A stretch of 64,000 nt of DNA from DATBRV01 sp036560145 (GTDB taxonomy: Bacteria > Myxococcota_A > UBA9160 > SMWR01), in contig DATBRV010000062.1 in NCBI GenBank assembly GCA_036560145.1, positions 124,001 through 188,000 of the forward strand. The letters run 5' to 3'. Each line of letters opens with the position of its first letter. Within the stretch, counting starts at the first letter, position 1. A model generated the notes under the pieces. It ran no database searches and had not been told where the DNA came from. It worked only from the letters and a program-made list of their open reading frames with translations. The translations under genes and the position numbers were made by a program. Below are positions 52,825 to 61,316 of this stretch, one piece after another.

Positions 52825-54105
52825 ATGCAGCAAGTCTCGGGCTCGGCCGCCGACACGACTCGGGATCTCGTCCGAGTGGTGCTCGCCAAGGCGCTCTCCG
52901 CCGGGGCCCTGTTCGCGACGGGCGTCCTGGTGGCTCGCGTCGCCGGCCCCGCCGAGTACGGCCTTTACACCGCCGCGCTGTCACTCGTGCTCCTGATCGA
53001 CGGCGTCGTGGGCTCGCCGTTCGACGTGGCGGCGGTGCGCTTCGGCTCGCAGCACGCGGATGATCCCGCCCGGGTCGAGCGGCTGCTGGGCGGCACCTTT
53101 CGCGCCAAGCTGGCGATCGGCCTCGCACTCGCGATCGTGGCGGGGTGGGCGCCCGCGCCGATCGCCGCCCTGATCTTCTCCGACCCGGAACGCACGGGCC
53201 TGCTGCGGCTGGCGCTGGCCTCGACGCTGGGCCTGCTCGCGCTGCGCAGCACCGCCGTGGCGCTCCAGGTGCGGCTGCGTTTCCAGGCATACGCGCGGCT
53301 CGACGTGCTGCTCGCCCTCGGTCGCATGCTCGCCGTTGCCGCGCTGTGGCTGGCGGGCGTGCGAAGCGCGGAGCCCTACCTCGGGAGCTACGGAGCCATG
53401 GCCCTGGCCGTGTTCGCGTGGACGCTCTTCGCCGTGCCCCAACCGTTCCTTCGCCACGGCCTGCCCGAGCCGCGGGATCGGGGCCGCATCGCCGCCTTCG
53501 CCGGCATCACCGGCGCGACGGGCGCGCTCGGCACCGTCACCGGGCGGGCGGATGCCCTGGTGCTCGCCAGCTTCCGGCCGTCCGCCGAGCTGGGGCTCTA
53601 TGCTGCGGGAGCGCAGATCACCGCGGTGCTCTCGCTGCTGGCGGCCTACGCCGGCGTCGTGTTCCAGCCGAGGATCCTGCCCTGGGCCCAGCGCGGCCGG
53701 ACCCGCTCGATCCTCGCCCTCGCGCTCGCCGGCGGAGCCCTGGTTGGCGTCACGGCCGCTGGCGTCGGCATCGCGCTGGCCCCCTGGTTGGTCGAGCGGC
53801 TGTACGGAGCGGAGTACCACGAGGGCGCGACGATCCTTCGCGTGCTGCTGATCGGTGCGGGGATCGACTTCCTTGGGCTCCCGATCCTGATGCACATGGC
53901 CGTGCAGCTCCATCCCCGGGCCGCTTTCGCAGGGGAGCTGCTCACCCTTGGCGTCTTCGCGGTGGCCGCGCCGCTCGCCACCGTCGAGGCCGGCGCTCTC
54001 GGCATCGCCTGGACCGGGGTGGGCATCCGCCTGGTCAAGCTCGCGGTGTATCTGGCGGCGGTGCTGCGCGGGTCGAAGGCGCGGCCGCTGCTTGCAAGCC
54101 CCTGA
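52825..54105 (+). CDS. Polysaccharide flippase (Wzx-like, MOP superfamily)
   Basis: 426 aa with about twelve membrane helices. ATG 52825 follows AGGGGA. Starts with VLAKALSAGALFATGVLVAR and VAGPAEYGLYTAALSLVLL, the common opening of Wzx proteins; LVGVTAAGVGIALAPWLVERL and LYGAEYHEGATILRVLLIGA are the late conserved parts. It moves the lipid-linked repeat unit across the inner membrane. The 3' end overlaps the convergent GT2 gene by 71 bp, long for two real genes, so antisense effects are possible. Confidence 0.87.
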   Translation: MQQVSGSAADTTRDLVRVVLAKALSAGALFATGVLVARVAGPAEYGLYTAALSLVLLIDGVVGSPFDVAAVRFGSQHADDPARVERLLGGTFRAKLAIGLALAIVAGWAPAPIAALIFSDPERTGLLRLALASTLGLLALRSTAVALQVRLRFQAYARLDVLLALGRMLAVAALWLAGVRSAEPYLGSYGAMALAVFAWTLFAVPQPFLRHGLPEPRDRGRIAAFAGITGATGALGTVTGRADALVLASFRPSAELGLYAAGAQITAVLSLLAAYAGVVFQPRILPWAQRGRTRSILALALAGGALVGVTAAGVGIALAPWLVERLYGAEYHEGATILRVLLIGAGIDFLGLPILMHMAVQLHPRAAFAGELLTLGVFAVAAPLATVEAGALGIAWTGVGIRLVKLAVYLAAVLRGSKARPLLASP

Positions 54106-55093
54106 AGCGACGCCGCGTCGCGCGCCGGTACAACGCCCGGCCCCCGCGGATGGCCCCGTAGCAGAGCGGACCGCTGCACGCGCTGACGAGACCCGCGCGC
54201 AGCCGCGTGCCGGCGCCGGGGTCGAGCGCACGGGCCGCGCTCACGTAGCCGGCTACCAGGTCCCGCCGTTCCGCGCCCTCGGCGAGGAGCGCCGTCGCCG
54301 CGTCCAGAAGCCGGCCCGCAAAGCGGGCGCGCAGGCACCGGAAGGTCTCGTCCCAACCCGCAGCCGGCTCGAGGCCGCCGGCCGCGACGGCGACCCGCAG
54401 GCGCGGCACGAGGTCCCCCACCTCCTCGAGCCAGCGCTCCGGGGAAAACCTGCGCGTCGTCGAGTGGGGGTGCAGCCGCACGTGCACGAGCGGCTCGGCC
54501 AGGTAGGCCACGTCGGCGCGAAGCGCCATGCGGACATAGAAGTCGAAGTCGGCGTACAGCCGATCCTCCACGAAGCCGCCGACGCGCTCCACGACGGCGC
54601 GCCGCAGGAGCGTCGAGGACGGCACCACGTCGTGGATCTCGGCCAGCCAGCGCAGCGCCTCGTCGCGCCCCGGGCGCACGAAGTCGGCGGCCGCCGCCCG
54701 CACGGGACGGGCCTCCGTTCCATTCTCGGTGAGGCGGATCGCCGCCGTGTGCACCAATCCCACGGCGGGATGGGCGTCGAGCACGGAAGCGCAGCGAGCC
54801 ACCATCTCGGGGTGGTAGAGGTCGTCGTCGTGGTAGAGCGCCACGTAGTCTGCGCGCGCCAGTCCGAGGGCGCGGTTCCAGTTGGCCATCTGGGGAATTC
54901 CGGGCTCGCAGCGAGCCAGTCTCAGGCGGGGATCGGTGCAGGCGCGCACCCAGGCGTCGGTGCCGTCGCTCGAGGCGTTGTCCACCACCACCACTTCGAT
55001 GTCGGTTTCGGTTTGTGCGAGCAGCGTTGCGAGCGTCTGGCGCAGAAGCGGGAGCCGGTCGCGGGTGGGGATGACGACGCTGACGCGGGGCAC
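54035..55093 (-). CDS. Family 2 glycosyltransferase, last gene of the minus-strand polysaccharide operon
   Basis: 352-aa cytoplasmic GT-A enzyme: PRVSVVIPTRDRLPLLRQTL, EVVVVDNASSDGTDAWV, and the metal site YHDDDLYHPEM. The central segment LYADFDFYVRMAL and HVRLHPHSTTRRFS are typical of acceptor-side loops. It adds a sugar to the growing repeat unit. Start is GTG 55093; it follows the GT2-kinase fusion by 12 bp. The last 60 residues are rich in Ala, Arg and Pro and overlap the flippase coding region on the other strand, so the true C-terminus may be less conserved. Confidence 0.88.
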   Translation of the reverse strand: MPRVSVVIPTRDRLPLLRQTLATLLAQTETDIEVVVVDNASSDGTDAWVRACTDPRLRLARCEPGIPQMANWNRALGLARADYVALYHDDDLYHPEMVARCASVLDAHPAVGLVHTAAIRLTENGTEARPVRAAAADFVRPGRDEALRWLAEIHDVVPSSTLLRRAVVERVGGFVEDRLYADFDFYVRMALRADVAYLAEPLVHVRLHPHSTTRRFSPERWLEEVGDLVPRLRVAVAAGGLEPAAGWDETFRCLRARFAGRLLDAATALLAEGAERRDLVAGYVSAARALDPGAGTRLRAGLVSACSGPLCYGAIRGGRALYRRATRRRFRGLQAAAAPSTRAAPPPDTPRA

Positions 55094-55105
55094 GGACGCA
55101 CCTGG

Positions 55106-56623
55106 CTAGAGCCGCCGGTAGACGGCCTCCGGGATGTGTAGGGGCTTGCCGTTGTAGATGGCACCGAGCACGTTGCCCCCGGCCCGCCGGAGCTCCGCGA
55201 CTGCGCGCTGCACCGCCTCGCACGAAGCGCGCTCGGCTCTCACCACCAGGACCACGGCATCCACGCAGGGCGCCATGGCGAGTGCGTCGGGCCGGCGGTC
55301 CACCGGCGCCGCGTCGACCAGTGTGAACCGCCGGAGCGCGGCCAGCCGGGCGAGCGACTCCTGGAAGGCCTGCTGCCCGCGCGGGTGGGCCACCTCGAAC
55401 GGGGATCGCCCATGGGTCACGAGCGAGAGGCCGGCGCAGATGGGCCGGACGCGCCCGTCCACGTCGCTTTCGCCGAGCGCCAGCATCTCCGAGAAGCCAG
55501 GGCCGTTCTCCACGAGGAAGATCTCGTGAAGGCCGGGCTGATGGAAGTTCGCATCGACGAGGAGCGTCTCCGCCCGGCCGCGCAGCGCGAGCTCCTGCCC
55601 GAGGGTCGCGATCACCGAGCTCACGCCTTCGCCCTCGCCCACGGCCGTGAACAGGATCGTCGGCGCCTCGCCCTCGCGACTGAGGAGTATCTGCAGCAGG
55701 CGCGAATAGGCGCTCTCGACGTGGGCTTCCCGGTCCGGTCCGCGCGGGCTGCGCCGCAGCAGCTCGCCCAGCGACAGGGCAACCACCCGCGCTGCGAGTC
55801 CTGCCCCGGCCAGCAGCCGCCGCGGATCCCTCGGCCCGAGCCCCCGGTGGCGGCAGTGAAAGCGATGGCTCCCGCGCGCGAAATCCAGATGGTGGCGGAC
55901 GCGGTCCGCGAGCGTGCGGCTTCCGCTGCCGAGCCCTTCGTAGTGGACCATGCGGGCTTTCGGATGCAGGTAGATCTTCCGACCCAGCCGATGCAGCTCG
56001 AGGGCCAGACTCGCCTCGTGCCAGTAGTAGAGGCTCTCGTCGAGCCCACCGGCGTCCGCCAGGACCTCGCGCCGATAGAGCGCGCCGGCGTGCGAGATCC
56101 AGTCCACCTCGAACGGCTCGTCCCTGCGAAGGTCGTCGGCGTACAGGTACGCGCGCGACCATCGGTTGTCCGGGAACCAGCGCGTGAGCAGCGAGCGGCG
56201 CCCGAACACGGCGTTGCGGCCGGTGGGGAACCGTCGCCCCGAGTACTGCTCGCGCCCGTCCGGATAGACGAGGCGGTTGCCCACGCCGCCGGCCTCGGGG
56301 GTCGCGTCCATGAACTCGACCAACCGATCGATCGCGCCGGGCAGCACGATGGTGTCGTTGTTGAGCAGCTCCACGTAGCGCCCGCTGCACTGGGCGATGG
56401 CCTTGTTGTTGGAGCGCGTGTAGCCGAGATCCTCTCCGAACGAGAGGATCTGGGCCTCGGGGAACTCGCGCCGGACCATCTCGACGCTGCCGTCCGTCGA
56501 GCCGTTGTCCGCCACCAGGATCTCGAATTCGCAGGCAGGCCGGCCAGCGCCGCGCAGGCTCAGCAGGCAGTCGCGCAGGAATGATCGGCCGTTGCGGTTG
56601 CTGACGATGATGGAGACATCCAT
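55106..56623 (-). CDS. Fusion: GT2 glycosyltransferase + BY-kinase-like (CpsD/CapB) domain lacking the Walker A Lys
   Basis: 505 aa. Residues 1-265 are a GT2 enzyme of the rhamnosyltransferase type: VSIIVSNRNGRSFLRDCLLS, VADNGSTDGSVEMV, and ELLNNDTIVLPGAI. Residues 300-505 match bacterial tyrosine kinases of Wzc/CpsD: ESAYSRLLQILLS, the P-loop place AVGEGEGVSSV (327-337), Walker A' place LLVDANFHQPGLHEIF (354-369), Walker B place FTLVDAAP (433-440) and VVLVVRAERASCEAVQRAV. The P-loop Lys is Val334, the A' Asp is reduced to DAN and no Tyr cluster ends the protein, so kinase activity is unlikely. It lies 9 bp after the Wzy-like gene. Confidence 0.8.
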   Translation of the reverse strand: MDVSIIVSNRNGRSFLRDCLLSLRGAGRPACEFEILVADNGSTDGSVEMVRREFPEAQILSFGEDLGYTRSNNKAIAQCSGRYVELLNNDTIVLPGAIDRLVEFMDATPEAGGVGNRLVYPDGREQYSGRRFPTGRNAVFGRRSLLTRWFPDNRWSRAYLYADDLRRDEPFEVDWISHAGALYRREVLADAGGLDESLYYWHEASLALELHRLGRKIYLHPKARMVHYEGLGSGSRTLADRVRHHLDFARGSHRFHCRHRGLGPRDPRRLLAGAGLAARVVALSLGELLRRSPRGPDREAHVESAYSRLLQILLSREGEAPTILFTAVGEGEGVSSVIATLGQELALRGRAETLLVDANFHQPGLHEIFLVENGPGFSEMLALGESDVDGRVRPICAGLSLVTHGRSPFEVAHPRGQQAFQESLARLAALRRFTLVDAAPVDRRPDALAMAPCVDAVVLVVRAERASCEAVQRAVAELRRAGGNVLGAIYNGKPLHIPEAVYRRL

Positions 56624-56632
56624 GGCTCGCCC

Positions 56633-58144
56633 CTAGCTCCAGGTCACGGCCAGCGAACGGGGAGCCGGCCCGAGCACTGGCAGGATCGGTTGAGGTGCTT
56701 CCTCTTCGATCTCTCCGAGGGCAATCCGTCGGAGCACGACCGAGAGTCCGACACCCAGCCACCAGATCTTCATGGGGAAGTGGTGCCAGTCGCACGAGAT
56801 GCCGAGGATCATGGGTGCCACGAAGGAGACTCCGATGGCCGCGCACAAGAGCGCATCGCTCGTGTCGCCGCGTCGCCGGAACGATCGGTATGCCGCCACG
56901 AGATTCGCGCCGATCATCCCCAGAAAGCCGAGGAAGAGGGCAAAGCCCACGATGCCGAGCTCCGCCCACAGCTGGATCAGGAAGTTGTGGGCGGTGGTGG
57001 CCTCGGGGCTCAGCTCGGGCACGCGTCTCGGGATCTCGTGGAAGTTGCTGTAGCCCGCGCCGAGCATGGGGTTCTCCCGGATCACTCCCAGACCCGCCCG
57101 CCAGTATGCCATGCGCAGACCCAGGCTTGCCGATTCCTTCATCGTGTACTGCTGTGTGTCGAAGATGCGCTCGACCACGCTCTCGGGCATCGCGAACGGC
57201 AGCGCCGCCAGCGCGGCGATGGCGAGGGCGATGCTCCAGGCGCGCAGCGGGATCAGCCGCGTAACGACGAGAAGCAGACACACGACTCCGACGGTGAGGA
57301 TGGCCGCGCGCGTGCCGCTGAGCATGAGGCTCACCGCGAACACCCCCAGGCTGGCCGCGAGCAGGAGAGCGAGCGAGGGCCGCAGGCGCCTGTGAAAGAA
57401 CCACACGCACAACGGCAGGAGCGTCAGCAGATTCGCGGCGTAGACCGTGGGGTGCGAAGTGGGCCCCGCGAGGCGTTTGCGGGCGCCGAGCGAGTCGAGC
57501 TCGGACTCGTCGATCCACACGCCGCTGAAGCGGTCCGAGGTGGCGAAGGCGCCCGCGCCCACCTCGTCGTCGACCACCAGCGTGGCGCTCGAGCGCCACT
57601 GCTGGAGCGAGTAGACACCGAGCACGGCAGAGACCGTGATCGCCAGGGCAATCAGCCGGCGGGCCATCGCGCGGCTGCGCACGGCATTGATCAAGAGCAC
57701 GAAGAAGATCAGATTGCCCGCGTAGAGGCCGAAGCCGCGCTTCGACGCGGTGGGATCGCTGGTCCAGGCGGTCGAGGCTGCGACGAGGGCCACCCACGCC
57801 CCGAGCACCCATGCCTCGCGGGGCAGGTAGAGCCGCCGACGACGCACCAGGCAGTGGATCGCGTACGCGCCGAAGGCCGCGAGCCCGATGATCCGCATGA
57901 TCGAGACGGTGAACTCGGCCGAATCGTCCGTGAGCCGGCCCAGGCGCTCGACCGGCGTGACCATGGCGGATGCGTAGAGACCGAGCTCCGGCCGCACCAG
58001 CAGCACCGCTCCGCCGATCAGGGCCAGCAAGGCCGGCAGCGCCGCAGCCGCCGACGCGCCGATCGCCACGCCGACGATCACGACGCCGGCCAACACGCCG
58101 ACCGCCAGGCCCGCCGCGACCCGATGCTGTGTTTGCGCGCTCAA
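56633..58144 (-). CDS. O-antigen ligase/polymerase (Wzy/WaaL-like)
   Basis: 503-aa protein with about twelve membrane helices and a large periplasmic loop after helix nine. The Wzy_C signature is GLGVIRENPMLGAGYSNF, then HEIPRRVPELSPEATTAHNF and LIQLWAELGIVGFALFLGFL. It either polymerises the repeat units or ligates them to a carrier. The start is TTG 58144, overlapping the TGA of the dehydratase gene (TTGA); no other start fits. It is not an exosortase: the Cys, Arg and His helix motifs of EpsH are absent. Confidence 0.87.
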   Translation of the reverse strand: MSAQTQHRVAAGLAVGVLAGVVIVGVAIGASAAAALPALLALIGGAVLLVRPELGLYASAMVTPVERLGRLTDDSAEFTVSIMRIIGLAAFGAYAIHCLVRRRRLYLPREAWVLGAWVALVAASTAWTSDPTASKRGFGLYAGNLIFFVLLINAVRSRAMARRLIALAITVSAVLGVYSLQQWRSSATLVVDDEVGAGAFATSDRFSGVWIDESELDSLGARKRLAGPTSHPTVYAANLLTLLPLCVWFFHRRLRPSLALLLAASLGVFAVSLMLSGTRAAILTVGVVCLLLVVTRLIPLRAWSIALAIAALAALPFAMPESVVERIFDTQQYTMKESASLGLRMAYWRAGLGVIRENPMLGAGYSNFHEIPRRVPELSPEATTAHNFLIQLWAELGIVGFALFLGFLGMIGANLVAAYRSFRRRGDTSDALLCAAIGVSFVAPMILGISCDWHHFPMKIWWLGVGLSVVLRRIALGEIEEEAPQPILPVLGPAPRSLAVTWS

Positions 58145-59181
58145 CGGTCTACCCGTCCGCCGCGGCGCAGGCCGGGCGGCCCCCCTTCGTCTTCATCGAA
58201 GAAGCGCCGGTACCAGGCGATCGTCTCGTCGAGCGCGTCTTCGATGGACCAGGCTCCCTGCCACCCGGTGAGCTTGCGGACCTTGGTGCTGTCGAGGTAC
58301 TGCGCCCGGATCTCGCCGCGCGCCCGGTCGAGGACCACCGGCTCGAAGCTGCGGCCCATGCGCGCGCAGATCCCCTCCGCCACTTCCAAGACCGACCGCG
58401 GTTGCTCGTTCGAGACGTTGAACGCCTCGCCGCGCACCTCGGGACGGTCCATGGCGAAGGCGATGGCGAGATAGCTCTCGACCACGTCTTTCACGTAGAT
58501 GTAGTCGCGCAGCAGGGTGCCGTCGCTGCGGATCTCGATCGGCGCGCCGTAATGACAGGAGCGGATCGTCCCCGGGACGAGGCGATTCCAGTTCAGGTCG
58601 CCGCCGCCGAAGATGTTCCCGCAGCGGGAGACGCAGACCGGCAGCCCCCAGTGTTCGTGGTAGCTGCGACAGATCAGGTCGGCGCAGGATTTCGAGACGT
58701 CGTAAGGCGTGCCGCCCTCCAACCGGTGCGTCTCGAGGTAGGGAAGCTCGTCGCTGGGCCCGTAGGCCTTGTCGCTCGATGCCACCACCGTGGCCCGCAC
58801 GCCGGGGGTGAGACGCACGGCCTCGAGCAGGTTCCAGGTGCCGCGCACGTTCGACTCGAAGGTCGAGAGCGGGGAGTTGTTCGCGATCGGCACGATGGTC
58901 TGGGCGGCCAGGTGGAAGACGGTGTCCACCTCGTACTCGTTGAGGACACGCAGGAGGCACTCGAAGTCGACGAGATCCCCGCGAACCCCCATCACGCGTC
59001 GACCCGCCGGGTTCGACCAGAGGTTCGAGTGGGGCACCTCGTCGCGAATCAGGCCGACGACCCGGGCGCCGAGCTCGATCAGACGAATCGTGAGCCAGGA
59101 GCCCAGGATGCCGGTGCAGCCGGTGACGAGCACATTCCGCCGAACCCAGAAGTCCGGAGCCACGGTGGATTCGACACGCAC
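58141..59181 (-). CDS. NAD-dependent nucleotide-sugar 4,6-dehydratase (CDP-glucose dehydratase-like)
   Basis: 346 aa from GTG 59181, which has AAAGGCGGG upstream and matches the family start (APDFWVRRNVLVTGCTGILG); GTG 59238 would add 19 residues. Rossmann motif TGCTGILGSW, HLAAQTIVPIANNSPL, catalytic SSDKAYG and YDVSKS (YxxxK). GGGDLNWNRLVPGTIRS and RDYIYVKDVVESYL are typical of CDP-glucose and GDP-mannose dehydratases. It makes an NDP-4-keto-6-deoxy sugar, the entry to deoxysugars. A gap of 141 bp separates it from the upstream epimerase. Confidence 0.82.
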   Translation of the reverse strand: MRVESTVAPDFWVRRNVLVTGCTGILGSWLTIRLIELGARVVGLIRDEVPHSNLWSNPAGRRVMGVRGDLVDFECLLRVLNEYEVDTVFHLAAQTIVPIANNSPLSTFESNVRGTWNLLEAVRLTPGVRATVVASSDKAYGPSDELPYLETHRLEGGTPYDVSKSCADLICRSYHEHWGLPVCVSRCGNIFGGGDLNWNRLVPGTIRSCHYGAPIEIRSDGTLLRDYIYVKDVVESYLAIAFAMDRPEVRGEAFNVSNEQPRSVLEVAEGICARMGRSFEPVVLDRARGEIRAQYLDSTKVRKLTGWQGAWSIEDALDETIAWYRRFFDEDEGGPPGLRRGGRVDR

Positions 59182-59322
59182 ACCGTCCCGCCTTTCCCAA
59201 AACACAGTTTGACGTAACTTGCCCGAGTCTGAAAGCACAAAGTGCCGGAAGCCTCTTCGGGGAAGAACCCGCCCTGCCCGCCCCTGGGACTTCCGGCGAC
59301 ACCCCGAGCCGGCCGCCGCGTC
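59182..59322. other. 141-bp spacer within the minus-strand polysaccharide operon
   Basis: The only sizeable gap in this otherwise tightly packed minus-strand run. It holds an inverted repeat CCGGAAG (about 59247) and CTTCCGG (about 59288) around a GC-rich loop, possibly an RNA structure or processing site, and could carry an internal promoter. Confidence 0.35.
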
Positions 59323-60294
59323 TCAACCCATGCCGTCCTGCGCCAGCATGGACTCCCAGGTGTGCCGGATCCCGCTGCGCAGGTCCACTTCCGCGCGCCA
59401 ACCCGTCTGCCGCTCGATGCGCGACGGGTCGAGCACGCTGTAGGCGATCCCCGCATAGGCCTCCGGCCGCTGGACCACCCGAACGTCCCGGCCGGTCACC
59501 TCGCGGACGAGATCGATGACCTCGGGGATGCGATGCCCGCGGCCGCTGCCCACGTTGAAGGTCTGGTTCGGCTCGGCGTTTCGCAGCACGGCCGAGAGCG
59601 CGCGGATCACGTCTTCCACGTAGACGAAATCGCGCACGCTCCGCCCGTCGCCCCACACCTGGATCGGCCGGCCATGCAGGACCTCGGTCAGGAAGGCGTT
59701 GATCACACCCTGGACGCGGTGGGATCGGGAGCTGCGCCCATACGGATTCGAGATGCGCAGCACGAAGTGGTTGGGGCCGCCATGCGCGGAGCGGAAGCGC
59801 AGGACCTCCTCGATCAGCAGCTTGCCGAGACCGTAGGAGCAGGTGGGGTCGAGCGCCGTATCCTCGCGCGAGGGCTGCGCGTTCTCGCTGCCCGGCCCGT
59901 AGAGCGTGCCGCCGGACGACGGGAAGATCACGAGCGGCACACCGAGCTCGCGCATCGCGTCGAGCAGTTGCACGGTGGGCAGCACGTTCGCGCGGATCTC
60001 CACGTCCACCTGGTCGAGCGAGGTGAAGGGCACCGTCGCCCCGATCAGGTGGAAGACGCACTCCACGCCCTCGAGCGCCCGCCGCAGGTCCGTCTCGTCG
60101 AGGAAGTTGCCCTGGAACACCTCGCAGCCGGGCGCTTCGAGCAGCTTGGCCGGGAGATGGCGCACCGAGAGGTCGAACAGACGCACGGGCGCGCCCCGAC
60201 TGGTGAGCCAGTGCGCCACGTGGCTGCCCAGGAACCCGCCCGCCCCGAGGACGAGCGAGCGGCCGGGCGGCGCCACCGGCTCAGCGGACGACAT
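59323..60294 (-). CDS. NAD-dependent sugar epimerase/dehydratase
   Basis: 323 aa. Extended short-chain dehydrogenase fold: LVLGAGGFLGSHVAHWL (GxxGxxG), VFHLIGATVPFTSLDQ, the catalytic SSGGTLYG and YGLGK (YxxxK), then RISNPYGRSSRSHRVQGV and IQVWGDGRSVRDFVYVEDVI. Closest in pattern to UDP-glucose 4-epimerase-like enzymes. It changes the NDP-sugar supplied to the polysaccharide. Its start overlaps the end of the methyltransferase gene by 14 bp, so both are co-translated. Confidence 0.87.
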   Translation of the reverse strand: MSSAEPVAPPGRSLVLGAGGFLGSHVAHWLTSRGAPVRLFDLSVRHLPAKLLEAPGCEVFQGNFLDETDLRRALEGVECVFHLIGATVPFTSLDQVDVEIRANVLPTVQLLDAMRELGVPLVIFPSSGGTLYGPGSENAQPSREDTALDPTCSYGLGKLLIEEVLRFRSAHGGPNHFVLRISNPYGRSSRSHRVQGVINAFLTEVLHGRPIQVWGDGRSVRDFVYVEDVIRALSAVLRNAEPNQTFNVGSGRGHRIPEVIDLVREVTGRDVRVVQRPEAYAGIAYSVLDPSRIERQTGWRAEVDLRSGIRHTWESMLAQDGMG

Positions 60295-61210
60295 CGATGC
60301 ACAGCCAGGGGGAAAGCGCGCTCTGACGAAGCACGCTGCTGGACGACACCGCGTCGAACCAGCCGCGCAGCAGTCCTCGCAACAGCCGCGTGCTCGCCCG
60401 AGCCCCCATGTTCACGAAGCCCCAGTAGCCGGAAATCGGGAGCGGCCGAATCGCCCGGCAGCCCGCTCCCTCCACGAAGAGCTCGTGATAGTCCTCGAAG
60501 GAGAGCAGAAAGGGATCCCGGGGACGATTGGGCCTTGGAACGCGTCGGGTGGGATCGCGGCGGTGGAAGAGGTCGAAGGGAAAGCGGCGATTCGGACTCG
60601 ACACCAACAGGTGTCCTTCGGGCTTCAGCAGCCGCGCGATCTCCCGGGCCAGCTCGAGTCTCTGCGTGCGGAAATCGGGGCGCACCTCGAAGCTGTCCCC
60701 TTCGACACCCACGTGGGGAAAGACGCAGCCCATGATCACCGCATCGAAGAGCCCCTGCCGAAAGGGTGCGCGCTCGCCACGGGCCAGCAGGAGGCGGTCA
60801 CTACAAGCGCGGCGCGTCCAGGCCTCGCAGCGGTGGCCGCAGTCGAGGCCCACGGCGTCGAAGCCGGCGCCAGCCAGGATCTCCACGTCGACGCCGGTGC
60901 CGCAGCCGACCGAAAGCACGCGGGGACGCCGCTCGCTGGCCGGGCTCAGGAGCCTCACGAGCGTCGGCACGTAGTAGTCGCGTGCGCAGGCGGCGTTGGC
61001 TCGCTCCTCGTATTCGAGCAGCCGAAGGGCTGCGGTGTCGGGAAATCGGTCGCCCAGCAGGAAATCCGGGAAGCCCTGCGTCCGAGCGTACTCGAGAGAG
61101 CACGCCCGGCACGTCCAACCGGTTTCGATGCGCTCCAGCTCGCCCCGGCAGGCCGGGCAGACCAGGCCGTCTTCCAGCGCGAAACGCGGCGCCATGCCAT
61201 CGCCGAGCAT
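60281..61210 (-). CDS. SAM methyltransferase with N-terminal zinc ribbon
   Basis: 309 aa. GAGGAGC lies before ATG 61210. The N-terminus has CPACRGEL and CRACSLEY, a Trm112-like zinc ribbon of the kind fused to many methyltransferases. The SAM domain follows: RPRVLSVGCGTGVDVEILAG, VGLDCGHRCEAW, FDAVIMGCVFPHVG, LKPEGHLLVSSPNRRFPFD. In a polysaccharide operon it most likely methylates a sugar. It is first of the six-gene minus-strand run (methyltransferase, epimerase, dehydratase, Wzy, GT2-kinase fusion, GT2), which is transcribed away from the second OPX gene. Confidence 0.83.
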   Translation of the reverse strand: MLGDGMAPRFALEDGLVCPACRGELERIETGWTCRACSLEYARTQGFPDFLLGDRFPDTAALRLLEYEERANAACARDYYVPTLVRLLSPASERRPRVLSVGCGTGVDVEILAGAGFDAVGLDCGHRCEAWTRRACSDRLLLARGERAPFRQGLFDAVIMGCVFPHVGVEGDSFEVRPDFRTQRLELAREIARLLKPEGHLLVSSPNRRFPFDLFHRRDPTRRVPRPNRPRDPFLLSFEDYHELFVEGAGCRAIRPLPISGYWGFVNMGARASTRLLRGLLRGWFDAVSSSSVLRQSALSPWLCIDVVR

Positions 61211-61240
61211 CGCGGTTGCTCCTCGAATTCCCTTCGGATG

Positions 61241-61250
61241 TGTATGATAC
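61241..61250. promoter_or_regulatory. Near-palindromic -10-like element between divergent polysaccharide operons
   Basis: The 106-bp divergent region contains TGTATGATAC (61241-61250). Plus-strand TATGAT and minus-strand TATCAT both resemble -10 boxes and GTATGATAC is nearly its own reverse complement. No clear -35 is seen for either direction. It may serve as a shared promoter or operator. Confidence 0.35.
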
Positions 61251-61316
61251 CATCCGGTCGACGTGGGATGTGCGGCGTATCACGGCCTCGCCGCGGACGC
61301 TGAAGAGGTGTGGAAG

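Noticed and set aside
53646..57812. A 1388-codon open frame on the minus strand
   Set aside because: It covers two GT2 genes, the fusion gene and part of the Wzy-like gene in a different frame, with low-complexity Arg/Ala/Gly composition.
56633..58144. Exosortase (EpsH) candidate
   Set aside because: The polytopic protein carries the Wzy_C loop and lacks the conserved Cys/Arg/His of exosortases; the other membrane proteins in the window are GT-C enzymes or acyltransferases.
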